From the NCBI GenBank assembly GCA_030918015.1, contig JAUPTP010000089.1, positions 1 to 7,723 of the forward strand: 7,723 bases of DNA, given 5' to 3'. Source of the stretch: Pseudomonadota bacterium (lineage in GTDB: Bacteria > Pseudomonadota > Gammaproteobacteria > Burkholderiales > Burkholderiaceae_C). Positions within the stretch are counted from its first letter, which is position 1. Each line of letters opens with the position of its first letter. Positions 1-7,107 of this stretch are shown here, in pieces. The notes below the pieces were generated by a model, which was not told the DNA's origin, searched no databases, and saw nothing but the letters and a program-made list of their open reading frames with translations. The translations under genes were made by a program, and so were the position numbers.

Positions 1-1854
1 GTCAAGTTCGACTTCTTGGGCCTGGCCACCCTCACCATTTTGGAGATTGCGGCCGAGTTCATCCGCAAGCGCCATGCCGGGCAGGAACAGTTCGCCTACG
101 AGAACCTGCCGTTGGACGACCGCAAGGTGTACCAGTTGTTCTCGCAAGGGCAGACCGAGGCCGTGTTTCAGTTTGAAAGTACCGGCATGCAGCGCATGCT
201 CAAGGACGCCAAGCCCAGTCGCCTGGAAGACCTGATTGCGCTCAACGCCTTGTACCGCCCCGGCCCGATGGACCTGATTCCCAGCTTTGTCGCGCGCAAG
301 CACGGCAAGGAAGCGGTGGACTACCCGCACCCGGCGGTGGCGGAGATGCTCTCCGAGACCTACGGCATCATGGTCTACCAGGAGCAGGTGATGCAGACCG
401 CCCAGGTGCTGGGCGGCTACAGCCTCGGCGGCGCCGACATGCTGCGCCGCGCGATGGGCAAGAAGAAGCCCGAGGAGATGGCGCAGCACCGCCTGCTGTT
501 CCGCGAGGGCGCCGCGAAGAAGGGCATCGACCAGGACAAGGCCGACGAGGTCTTCGACCTGATGGAGAAGTTCGCCGGCTACGGCTTCAACAAGTCGCAC
601 GCCGCCGCCTATTCGCTCCTGGCCTATCACACCGGCTGGATCAAGGTCCATCACGCCGCCGAGTTCTTCGCGGCGAACATGACCATCGAGCTCGACGACA
701 CCGACAAGCTCAAGATCCTGCGCGACGACGCCACCAAGCATTTCGGCATCGCCTTCGAGGCGCCGGACGTCAACGTCGGCGTCTACCGCTTCGAGCCGGC
801 GCCGGGCAAGGCGGGCGACAAGCTCATCCGCTACGGCCTGGGCGCGATCAAGGGCACCGGCCAGGGCGCGATCGAGGCCATCCTGCGCGCGCGCGCCGAG
901 GGCGGCCCGTTCCGCTCGATCTTCGACTTCGCGCACCGCGTCGACAGGAAGAGCCTGAACAAGCGCGTGGTCGAGGCGCTGATCAAGGCCGGCGCCTTCG
1001 ACCGGCTCCATCCGCTCGGACTGGACGGACGCGCGCAGCTGCTGGCCAGCGTGACCCTGGCCTTCGAGTACGCCGACAACCAGGCCGCGCATGCCGACCA
1101 GGGCGGCCTGTTCGACTTCGGCGACGAGGCGGACGCGCACGGCAGCTCCACCCGCGAGCCCGACTATCCGGCCGTCGAGCCCTGGGACGTGAAGACCCGC
1201 CTGTCGCACGAGAAGGTCGCCATCGGCTACTACCTCTCGGGCCATCTGTTCGACCAGAGCGGCCCGGAGGTGCGCCAGTTCGTGCGCCGCGAGATCGCCG
1301 ACCTGCAAGACAGCCGCGAGCCACAGACGGTGGCGGGCATCGTCGCCGACCTGCGCATCGTCAACGGCCAGCGCGGCCGCGCGGCGATCTTCAAGCTCGA
1401 CGACAAGAGCGGCGCGATCGAGGCGGTGGTGGCCGAGGAGCTGCTCAACGCCAACACCGAGCGGCTCAAGGACGACGAGCTGCTGATCCTGACCGGCAAG
1501 GTCCAGCCCGACCGCTTCAGCGGCGGCCTGCGCTTCAACGTGCAGCAGATCTCGGACCTGGCCGAGGCGCGCTGCCGCCATGCGCGCTTCCTGCGCGTGG
1601 TGGTGGGGCGCACGCTGCCGCCGCTCGACGCGGTGCTGGCCGCGCATCCGCCGAAGCAGGAAGACACCGAGTTCGGCGAGACGCTGACCCGCGGCGTGCC
1701 GGTGCGCCTGCGCATCGTGCGCGAGCAGGCGGTGGGCGACATCGACCTGGGCGAGCGCTCGCGCTTCTGGCCCAGCGACGAGGCGCTGGCGCAGTGGGCC
1801 GCGCAGTGCGGCGCGCAGGCCCAGCTTGTCTACACCGACGACAGCGCAGGCTGA
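1..1854 (+). CDS. dnaE: DNA polymerase III alpha subunit, C-terminal half (partial, 5' end outside window)
   Basis: Catalytic subunit of the replicative DNA polymerase III holoenzyme. The reading frame is open from base 1 and ends at TGA 1852-1854, giving 617 residues. An apparent TTG start at base 16 is internal. The first residues, VKFDFLGL, match the palm strand carrying the third catalytic aspartate of bacterial DnaE (D555 in E. coli), here residue 4; the PHP domain and the other two aspartates lie outside the window. Next come the fingers (YRPGPMD near residue 85, YGIMVYQEQ near 121, FNKSHAAAYS near 196), a helix-hairpin-helix segment (YGLGAIKGTG from 278), the LSHEKVAIGYYLSGH block near 403, an OB-fold from about 443 (TVAGIVADLR) and the tau-binding C-terminus. 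The distance from the catalytic motif to the end is close to that of E. coli DnaE, so the C-terminus looks complete. The first 100 codons use more A/T-ending codons than the rest. The identification is very secure. Confidence 0.97.
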   Translation, partial: VKFDFLGLATLTILEIAAEFIRKRHAGQEQFAYENLPLDDRKVYQLFSQGQTEAVFQFESTGMQRMLKDAKPSRLEDLIALNALYRPGPMDLIPSFVARKHGKEAVDYPHPAVAEMLSETYGIMVYQEQVMQTAQVLGGYSLGGADMLRRAMGKKKPEEMAQHRLLFREGAAKKGIDQDKADEVFDLMEKFAGYGFNKSHAAAYSLLAYHTGWIKVHHAAEFFAANMTIELDDTDKLKILRDDATKHFGIAFEAPDVNVGVYRFEPAPGKAGDKLIRYGLGAIKGTGQGAIEAILRARAEGGPFRSIFDFAHRVDRKSLNKRVVEALIKAGAFDRLHPLGLDGRAQLLASVTLAFEYADNQAAHADQGGLFDFGDEADAHGSSTREPDYPAVEPWDVKTRLSHEKVAIGYYLSGHLFDQSGPEVRQFVRREIADLQDSREPQTVAGIVADLRIVNGQRGRAAIFKLDDKSGAIEAVVAEELLNANTERLKDDELLILTGKVQPDRFSGGLRFNVQQISDLAEARCRHARFLRVVVGRTLPPLDAVLAAHPPKQEDTEFGETLTRGVPVRLRIVREQAVGDIDLGERSRFWPSDEALAQWAAQCGAQAQLVYTDDSAG

Positions 1855-2100
1855 GCCGATCCAGACCGGATCCGTCGGATATTCACGCCTTCCGATGGCC
1901 AGCGTGCCGCCTCACGAACCGATCCGGAAAAGCGGGCTCGGCGTGCGGCGCATGCGCTGCTAACCTCGACCCCAGGTTGACGCGTGCGCGTGAACGCCGG
2001 CCTACTCACCCGGTGTGCGCCCGTCGGCCTCAACCTCTTGATGAGCTCTCGCGATGCATGAGGACCGGAGCCCGCTCCGACGCGGTCTCACTCTGGTCTG
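1855..2100 (+). other. Non-coding interval after dnaE with foldable segments
   Basis: No convincing coding frame was seen here; the open frames crossing it lack family motifs. It contains a 10-base palindrome at 1948-1957, a small AACCT/AGGTT hairpin at 1962-1978, a TTGACG hexamer at 1977-1982 without a good -10 partner, and a compound stem-loop at 2059-2090. It lies between the dnaE stop and a plus-strand terminator, so it is either a long dnaE 3' untranslated region or holds a small RNA. The sequence alone does not separate these. Confidence 0.5.
2059..2090 (+). ncRNA. Candidate structured RNA element (compound stem-loop before terminator)
   Basis: Seen directly: TGAG (2059-2062) plus ACC (2064-2066) pairs with GGTCTCA (2084-2090), leaving G2063 bulged. 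Inside, GGAG (2067-2070) pairs with CTCC (2075-2078) over a CCCG loop, with GACGC (2079-2083) bulged. That gives 11 base pairs, ending ten bases before the intrinsic terminator stem. A stem-loop followed by a terminator is the usual 3' end of a bacterial small RNA, but it also fits a processed dnaE 3' end. CCTCA at 2028-2032 could alternatively pair with TGAGG at 2059-2063. No strong promoter was found and no known RNA family is recognised, so the call is tentative. Confidence 0.3.
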
Positions 2101-2132
2101 GACGCCCTCCTGCCCGGAGGGCGTCTTTTTTT
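2101..2132 (+). terminator. Rho-independent terminator, plus strand
   Basis: A perfect 10-bp GC-rich stem, GACGCCCTCC (2101-2110) with GGAGGGCGTC (2116-2125), encloses a 5-base loop and is followed at once by seven T residues (2126-2132). It ends plus-strand transcription 246 bases after the dnaE stop. On the minus strand the same hairpin is preceded by A residues and not followed by a T-run, so it should not stop transcripts coming from the chemoreceptor remnant on the other side. Confidence 0.92.
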
Positions 2133-2137
2133 CAGCG

Positions 2138-2698
2138 TCAGGCGGGCTGGCGGGTGGATGCATCGTGCTGCAGCGAGGCCAATGCCTGCCTCAACCCGGT
2201 TTCCTGCTCACGCAGCGCCATCGTCGCCGCGCCCAGCTGCTCGACGAAGGCGGCGTTCTGCTGCATGGCGCCGTCGATGTCCTGCAAGGACTGGCCCAGC
2301 GCCTCCAGCCGGGGCTGTCCGTGGCGGGTGGCCTCGGCGGTCTGGTGCATCAGCGCCTGGGCGCGGGAGATCAGCCCCTCCATCTCGCCCAGCGCCTGGC
2401 CGGTGCCGCGCGCGATCTGGTTGCCCTCGCCGACACTGGCCACCGCGGCCTGGATCAGGCCGCGCACGTCGCGGGCCGCAGCGGCGCTGCGCTGGGCCAG
2501 CGAGCGCACCTCGTTGGCCACCACCGCGAAGCCGCGGCCCTGCTCGCCGGCCCGCGCCGCCTCCACCGCGGCATTGAGCGCCAGGATGTTGGTCTGGAAG
2601 GCGATGCCGTCGATGGCCGCGATGATCTCGGACATGCGCCGGCTGTTGGCGTCGATCTGCTGCATCGTGCTCAGCAGCTGGTGCGTCGAGGCAGGCAC
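2138..2698 (-). pseudogene. Methyl-accepting chemotaxis protein, C-terminal signalling domain only (truncated)
   Basis: The frame encodes 186 residues from a GTG at 2698. Residues 29-71 are the highly conserved hairpin tip of chemoreceptors ([26 protein letters not shown], then [12 protein letters not shown]), the part that contacts CheA and CheW. The following helix runs to a normal C-terminus, with QQNAAFVEQ near 146-154. Only about 28 residues of the descending helix remain before the tip. The sensor domain, transmembrane helices, HAMP and most of the adaptation helix are absent. The GTG has no visible ribosome binding site and is the only start candidate before an in-frame stop at 2771-2773. 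Out-of-frame membrane-like sequence lies upstream, so I read this as the 3' part of a gene damaged by deletion and frameshift. Family identity is secure; a short soluble protein made from the GTG cannot be excluded. Confidence 0.75.
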
Positions 2699-2968
2699 AG
2701 CAGCAGATGGGCGCCGGCACAGATGATCGCCATGCGATGGGCACGGCGATAGAACTGCCGGTTCTGCAGATCAACACTGTCCAAGACATTTCCCCGAAAC
2801 AAGAGCACCCCATGCCGCAGGTCAACGCTGGAGACAGATGTCCGCCCGCGCAGGCTGCGGACGCAGCCACCAGAGAGCCGCCCCGGACAGCACGATCCAG
2901 GAGGTCAGCACCAGGACGACGACAACCCGCGGCAAGCGCCCGGAGTCCAGCGAGGAGTCTGCAGGCAT
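2674..2968 (-). pseudogene. Probable decayed 5' part of the chemoreceptor gene (membrane-like fragments in two frames)
   Basis: No intact gene fits this stretch. From an ATG at 2968 a 48-residue frame ending at TGA 2822-2824 carries one strongly hydrophobic segment (VVVVLVLTSWIVLSGAALW) of transmembrane length, followed by RPQPAR. A second frame, open from 2904 down to the stop at 2671-2673, reads [13 protein letters not shown] followed by [14 protein letters not shown]. This resembles a charged juxtamembrane stretch leading into another membrane helix. It runs directly into the chemoreceptor C-terminal region in a different frame. I infer an N-terminal membrane portion that has lost its frame twice and its HAMP and adaptation region. 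A separate 48-residue single-pass membrane protein (2822-2968) is an alternative, but no ribosome binding site precedes its ATG. Confidence 0.4.
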
Positions 2969-2980
2969 GGCACAAACGAT

Positions 2981-3008
2981 GGCCGAAAACAGGATGTTTC
3001 TATCGGCC
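2981..3008 (-). repeat. Imperfect inverted repeat (hairpin) upstream of the chemoreceptor remnant
   Basis: On the plus strand, GGCCGA plus AAAC (2981-2990) is complementary to GTTT (2996-2999) plus TCGGCC (3003-3008), with a 5-base loop and a 3-base bulge (3000-3002). That is ten base pairs. It sits between the flavoprotein stop (3042) and the first ATG of the remnant (2968). No T-run follows on either strand, so it is not a standard terminator. It could be a leader hairpin, an operator or a chance repeat. Confidence 0.4.
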
Positions 3009-3041
3009 CCCACCGACACGACTTGAGATGTCCATGACAAA

Positions 3042-4298
3042 TCATCGCCAGTCCAGCACCCCCTGCCCCGCCGCCCGCCCGCTGGCCAGGCAGGCCGTCA
3101 GCAGGTAGCCGCCGGTCGGGGCCTCCCAGTCGATCATCTCGCCGGCGCAGAAGACGCCCGGCAGCGCCGAGAGCATCTGCCGCGCGTCCATCGCCTCGAA
3201 GCGCACGCCGCCGGCGCTGCTGATCGCCTCGTCGATCGGGCGCGCGGCCAGCAGCCGCAGCGGCAGCGCCTTGATGCGCGCGGCCAGCGCCACCGGATCC
3301 GCGCACAGCGCCTGCCAGGCCGGCGCATCCAGCCCCTCGCGCAGCAGCGCCGCGCGCACGCCGTGGATGCCGGCCTGCTCCTTCAGGTGGTTGATCATCG
3401 AGCGCGCGCCGCGCCCCCGGGCCAGCGCGGCGGCCAGCGTCGCCTCGTCCTTGGCCGGCAGCAGGTCGAGCGCGATGTCGGCGTGGCCGCAGGCGGCGAT
3501 CTCGTCGCGCAGCAGCGCGCTGGCGGCATAGACCAGATTGCCCTCCAGCCCGCCGGCGCCCAGCACCGCCTCGCCCAGGCGGTCGAAGACCTGGCCGGTG
3601 CGATCGGTGAACTTCAGGCGCACGTTCTTCAGCGGCGTGCCGGCGTGGCGCTCGCGCAGGAAGTCGCTCCAGGCGATGTCGAAGCCGCAGTTGGCCGGCA
3701 CCAGCGGCGCCACGTCGACGCCCTGCCCGGCCAGCCACGGCTGCCAGGCGCCGTCCGAGCCCAGCCGCGCCCAGCTCGCGCCGCCCAGCGCCAGCACGAC
3801 CGCATCGTGCGTGCTCGCCCGCGGCCCCTGCGGCGTGTCGAAGCCGAGCGTCCAGCCGCCGCCCTGCGCGGCCTCGAGCTGTCCGGTCCAGCGGTGGCGC
3901 GCATGCAGCGCCAGCCCGGCCGCGCGCAGCCGGTGCAGCCAGGCGCGCAGCAGTGGCGCAGCCTTCATGCCCTCGGGAAAGACCTTGCCGGAGCTGCCGA
4001 CGAAGGTCGCAATGCCCTGCGCATGCACCCAGTCGCGCAGCGCCTCGGGGCCGAAGCCGTCGAGCCAGGCGCCGACCTCAGGCGCGCGCTCGCGGTAGCG
4101 GCCGCGGAAGGCGGCCTCCGGCTCGGCATGGGTGATGTTGAGCCCGCCCTTGCCGGCGAGCAGGAACTTGCGCCCGACCGAGGGCATGGCGTCGAAGAGC
4201 TCGACCTGCACGCCGGCGGCGAGCAGGACATCGGCGGCCATCAGGCCGGCGGGACCGCCGCCGACGACGGCGACGCGGAAAGGAAATGAGGCAGACAT
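3042..4298 (-). CDS. TIGR03862 / HI0933-family FAD-dependent flavoprotein (NAD(P)/FAD-dependent oxidoreductase)
   Basis: An intact gene for a 418-residue soluble flavoprotein of the HI0933/YhiN/BaiN-like superfamily, closest in pattern to the proteobacterial TIGR03862 subgroup. An N-terminal Rossmann FAD site is visible (VVGGGPAGL, residues 11-19), with an acidic residue at the end of the second strand (ELFDA, 33-37). The family signature GRKFLLAGKGGLNITH follows at 42-57, then FVGSSGKVFPEG, VLALGGASWARLGSDG and a C-terminal FAD-contacting segment (FCAGEMIDWEAPTGGYLL, from 383). Length is normal for the family. The substrate and physiological role are not established for this subgroup, so no reaction is assigned. 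The ATG at 4298 puts the Rossmann motif at the usual distance from the N-terminus, but no Shine-Dalgarno sequence precedes it; a 9-bp hairpin does. It lies 58 bases downstream of urtE on the same strand and could be read from the urt operon. Confidence 0.9.
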   Translation of the reverse strand: MSASFPFRVAVVGGGPAGLMAADVLLAAGVQVELFDAMPSVGRKFLLAGKGGLNITHAEPEAAFRGRYRERAPEVGAWLDGFGPEALRDWVHAQGIATFVGSSGKVFPEGMKAAPLLRAWLHRLRAAGLALHARHRWTGQLEAAQGGGWTLGFDTPQGPRASTHDAVVLALGGASWARLGSDGAWQPWLAGQGVDVAPLVPANCGFDIAWSDFLRERHAGTPLKNVRLKFTDRTGQVFDRLGEAVLGAGGLEGNLVYAASALLRDEIAACGHADIALDLLPAKDEATLAAALARGRGARSMINHLKEQAGIHGVRAALLREGLDAPAWQALCADPVALAARIKALPLRLLAARPIDEAISSAGGVRFEAMDARQMLSALPGVFCAGEMIDWEAPTGGYLLTACLASGRAAGQGVLDWR

Positions 4299-4323
4299 GC
4301 GGCGAGTCTAGGGGCTCGCCGCA
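4298..4323 (-). promoter_or_regulatory. 9-bp hairpin abutting the flavoprotein start codon
   Basis: TGCGGCGAG (4298-4306) is perfectly complementary to CTCGCCGCA (4315-4323) over an 8-base loop. In the minus-strand transcript the 3' arm ends on the A of the flavoprotein ATG, so it occupies the place where a ribosome binding site would be. There is no T-run after it, so it is not a canonical terminator for urtE. It may limit translation of the flavoprotein, stabilise the urt mRNA 3' end, or act as a weak or Rho-linked terminator. The pairing is certain; the function is inferred. Confidence 0.5.
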
Positions 4324-4356
4324 GGCGTGCCGGGCGCGAATGCGCTCGGATCGCGC

Positions 4357-5049
4357 TCAGATCGCCATCAGCTGCCGCACCCCCTCGGCCTCCATGTCCT
4401 TGCCGCGGCCGCGCTGGATGATCTCGCCGCGCTCCATCACCAGGTACTGGTCGGCCAGCTCGGCGGCGAAGTCGTAGAACTGCTCGACCAGCACGATGGC
4501 CATGTCGCCGCGGTCGGCCAGCATGCGGATCACGCGGCCGATGTCCTTGATGATGCTGGGCTGGATGCCCTCGGTCGGCTCGTCGAGGATCAAGAGCTTC
4601 GGCCCCGGCGCCAGCGCCCGCGCAATCGCCAGCTGCTGCTGCTGGCCGCCCGAGAGGTCGCCGCCGCGGCGGTGCATGAACTGCTTCAGGATCGGAAACA
4701 GCTCGAACAGCTCCGGCGGGATCGGCGTGCGCGCCGGCCGGCTCGCCAGGCCCATGCGCAGGTTCTCCTCGACGGTGAGCCGGCCGAAGATCTCGCGGCC
4801 CTGCGGCACATAGCCCATCCCCTGGCGCACCCGGTCGTAGGAGGTGTCCTTCGAGATGTCGGCGCCGTCCAGCAGCACCGCGCCGCTGCGGATCGGCACC
4901 ACGCCCATCAGGCTCTTGAGCAGCGTGGTCTTGCCCACGCCGTTGCGCCCCAGCACGACCGTCACCTCGCCGAGCCGGGCCTCGAAATCGAGCCCGCGCA
5001 GGATGTGCGAGCCGCCGTAATACTGGTGCAGACCGGAAACCTTCAGCAT
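4357..5049 (-). CDS. urtE: Urea ABC transporter ATP-binding subunit UrtE
   Basis: One of the two cytoplasmic ATPases that power the high-affinity urea importer UrtABCDE; it belongs to the LivF-like group. The 230-residue protein is full length. Visible motifs are Walker A GRNGVGKTT (34-42), the Q-loop glutamine in YVPQGRE (Q83), signature LSGGQ (132-136) and Walker B LLILDEP (152-158). The usual H-loop histidine is replaced by Gln190 in LVEQ, as is normal for LivF-type ATPases. The stretch LSGGQQQQLAIARAL and the ending EAEGVRQLMAI are typical of UrtE. The ATG at 5049 is supported by AAAGGAG seven bases upstream. It is the last urt gene here, 31 bases after urtD. No urease gene follows; the next gene is the flavoprotein. 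Confidence 0.96.
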   Translation of the reverse strand: MLKVSGLHQYYGGSHILRGLDFEARLGEVTVVLGRNGVGKTTLLKSLMGVVPIRSGAVLLDGADISKDTSYDRVRQGMGYVPQGREIFGRLTVEENLRMGLASRPARTPIPPELFELFPILKQFMHRRGGDLSGGQQQQLAIARALAPGPKLLILDEPTEGIQPSIIKDIGRVIRMLADRGDMAIVLVEQFYDFAAELADQYLVMERGEIIQRGRGKDMEAEGVRQLMAI

Positions 5050-5056
5050 CGCGTCG

Positions 5057-5063
5057 CTCCTTT
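5057..5063 (-). promoter_or_regulatory. Strong ribosome binding site for urtE
   Basis: The minus strand reads AAAGGAG, a near-perfect Shine-Dalgarno sequence, seven bases before the urtE ATG at 5049. It fixes the start codon and shows that urtE initiates independently, unlike urtC and urtD, which overlap their upstream genes. Confidence 0.8.
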
Positions 5064-5080
5064 CCTGGTGAATCTGGGCG

Positions 5081-5958
<878 letters not shown>

Positions 5959-5962
<4 letters not shown>

Positions 5963-7107
5963 GCGCGGGTCTCCTTCTTCTTGGACGAGAACTTGTCGAA
6001 CAGGCCGACGATGCCCTGCGGCAGGAACAGCGTCACCGCGATGAACAGCGCGCCGAGGAAATACAGCCAGAACTCCGGGAAGACCTGGGTGAACCAGCTC
6101 TTGGCGCCGTTGACGAAGAAGGCGCCCAGGATCGGGCCGATCAGCGTGGCGCGCCCGCCCACCGCCGCCCAGATCGCGATCTCGATCGAGGCCGCGGCGC
6201 TCATCTCGCCGGGGTTGATGATGCCGACCTGCGGCACATAGAGCGCCCCGGCCACCGCGCACATCACCGCCGACAGCGTCCAGATCGCCAGCTTGTAGGC
6301 CAGCGGGTCGTAGCCGGTGAACATCACCCGGCTCTCGGCGTCGCGGATCGCCTGCAGCACCCGGCCGAACTTGCTGTGCACGATCCAGCGCGCCATCAGA
6401 TAGCAGCCGATCAGCGTCAGCCCGGTCAGCACGAACAGCACCATGCGGGTCTCGGGCAGCGCGATCGGCACGCCCAGGATGCGCTTGAAGTCGGTGAAGC
6501 CGTTGTTGCCGCCGAAGCCGGTCTCGTTGCGGAAGAACAGCAGCATCGCCGCGAAGGTCATCGCCTGCGTGATGATCGAGAAGTACACGCCCTTGATGCG
6601 GCTGCGGAAGGCGAAGAAGCCGAAGACCAGCGCCAGCAGCCCCGGCACCAGCACCACCATCGCCATCTGGAACAGGAAGCTGTCCGAGAAGGTCCACGCC
6701 CAGGGCAGTTCCTTCCAGTCCAGGAAGACCATGAAGTCGGGCAGGTCGCTCTTGTAGTTGCCGTCGCGGCCGATCTGGCGCATCAGGTACATGCCCATGC
6801 CGTAGCCGCCCAGCGCGAAGAACAGGCCGTGGCCCAGGCTCAGGATGCCGGTGTAGCCCCAGATCAGGTCCATCGCCAGCGCGCAGATGGCGTAGCACAT
6901 GATCTTGGCCGTCAGCGCCACCGCGTAGTCGCTGAGATGGAAGGCGTGGCCCTCGGGCACCACCAGGTTGAGCAGCGGCGCCAGCACCGTCACGGTGACG
7001 GCGGCGGCCATCACCGCCGCCCAGCCCTTCGGGCCGAGCAGCAGGCCGCGGCGCGGCGTCAGGTCCAGGGACGTCATCGGGGAGGAGGTCATCGGGGTGG
7101 CACTCAT
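5959..7107 (-). CDS. urtC: Urea ABC transporter permease subunit UrtC
   Basis: An inner-membrane permease of the LivM family; with UrtB it forms the urea translocation path. It has 382 residues from the ATG at 7107. Hydrophobic segments begin near residues 29, 63, 84, 147, 176, 222, 272, 308 and 348, as expected for a multi-pass permease. Family hallmarks are WGYTGILSLGHGLFFALGGY (83-102), the UrtC stretch FGGNNGFTDFK (198-208), the cytoplasmic ATPase-contact loop GRVLQAIRDAESRVMFTGY (248-266) and VGGRATLIGPILGA (316-329). The tail FDKFSSKKKETRA is basic and cytoplasmic. The ATG overlaps the urtB stop as ATGA, and GGAG lies about nine bases before it. Met codons at residues 6 and 11 come from a 15-base tandem duplication and are alternative starts, but neither has a ribosome binding site. 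Confidence 0.96.
5971..5977 (-). promoter_or_regulatory. Ribosome binding site for urtD
   Basis: The minus strand reads GAAGGAG inside the last codons of urtC, eight bases before the urtD ATG at 5962. It supports starting urtD at the ATGA overlap, not at the downstream Met codons (residues 6 and 9). Confidence 0.7.
7073..7102 (-). repeat. 15-base imperfect tandem duplication in the urtC 5' end
   Basis: The plus strand has GTCATCGGGG at 7073-7082 and again at 7088-7097, a period of exactly 15 bases. In urtC this repeats the codons ATG-ACC/ACG-TCC, giving Met-Thr-Ser at residues 6-8 and 11-13. It keeps frame and lies before the first membrane helix, so it is probably neutral, but it creates start-codon ambiguity. 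Confidence 0.6.

Noticed and set aside
1948..1957. 10-base palindrome GCGCATGCGC after dnaE
   Set aside because: Short GC-rich palindromes are common by chance in such a genome; no second copy or adjacent binding-site pattern was seen.
1977..2006. Sigma-70-like promoter with TTGACG as -35
   Set aside because: The -35 is good, but the best hexamers at 17-18 base spacing match the -10 consensus at only about three positions, so I did not annotate it.
2054..2752. A 232-residue plus-strand open frame opposite the chemoreceptor fragment
   Set aside because: Its translation has no family motifs and crosses the intrinsic terminator; the antisense frame encodes the unmistakable chemoreceptor tip. 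It is open only because of high GC.
2208..2975. A 255-residue minus-strand frame across the chemoreceptor region
   Set aside because: Its C-terminal two thirds is a shadow of the conserved signalling domain in another frame, and it shows no family motifs.
3363..4289. A 308-residue plus-strand open frame opposite the flavoprotein
   Set aside because: Biased Ala/Arg/Gln/Gly composition without motifs, fully antisense to a gene with clear FAD-binding signatures.
4480..4486. Missing H-loop histidine in UrtE (Gln190 instead)
   Set aside because: LVEQ in place of a His-containing motif is normal for LivF/UrtE-type ATPases, so this is not a defect.
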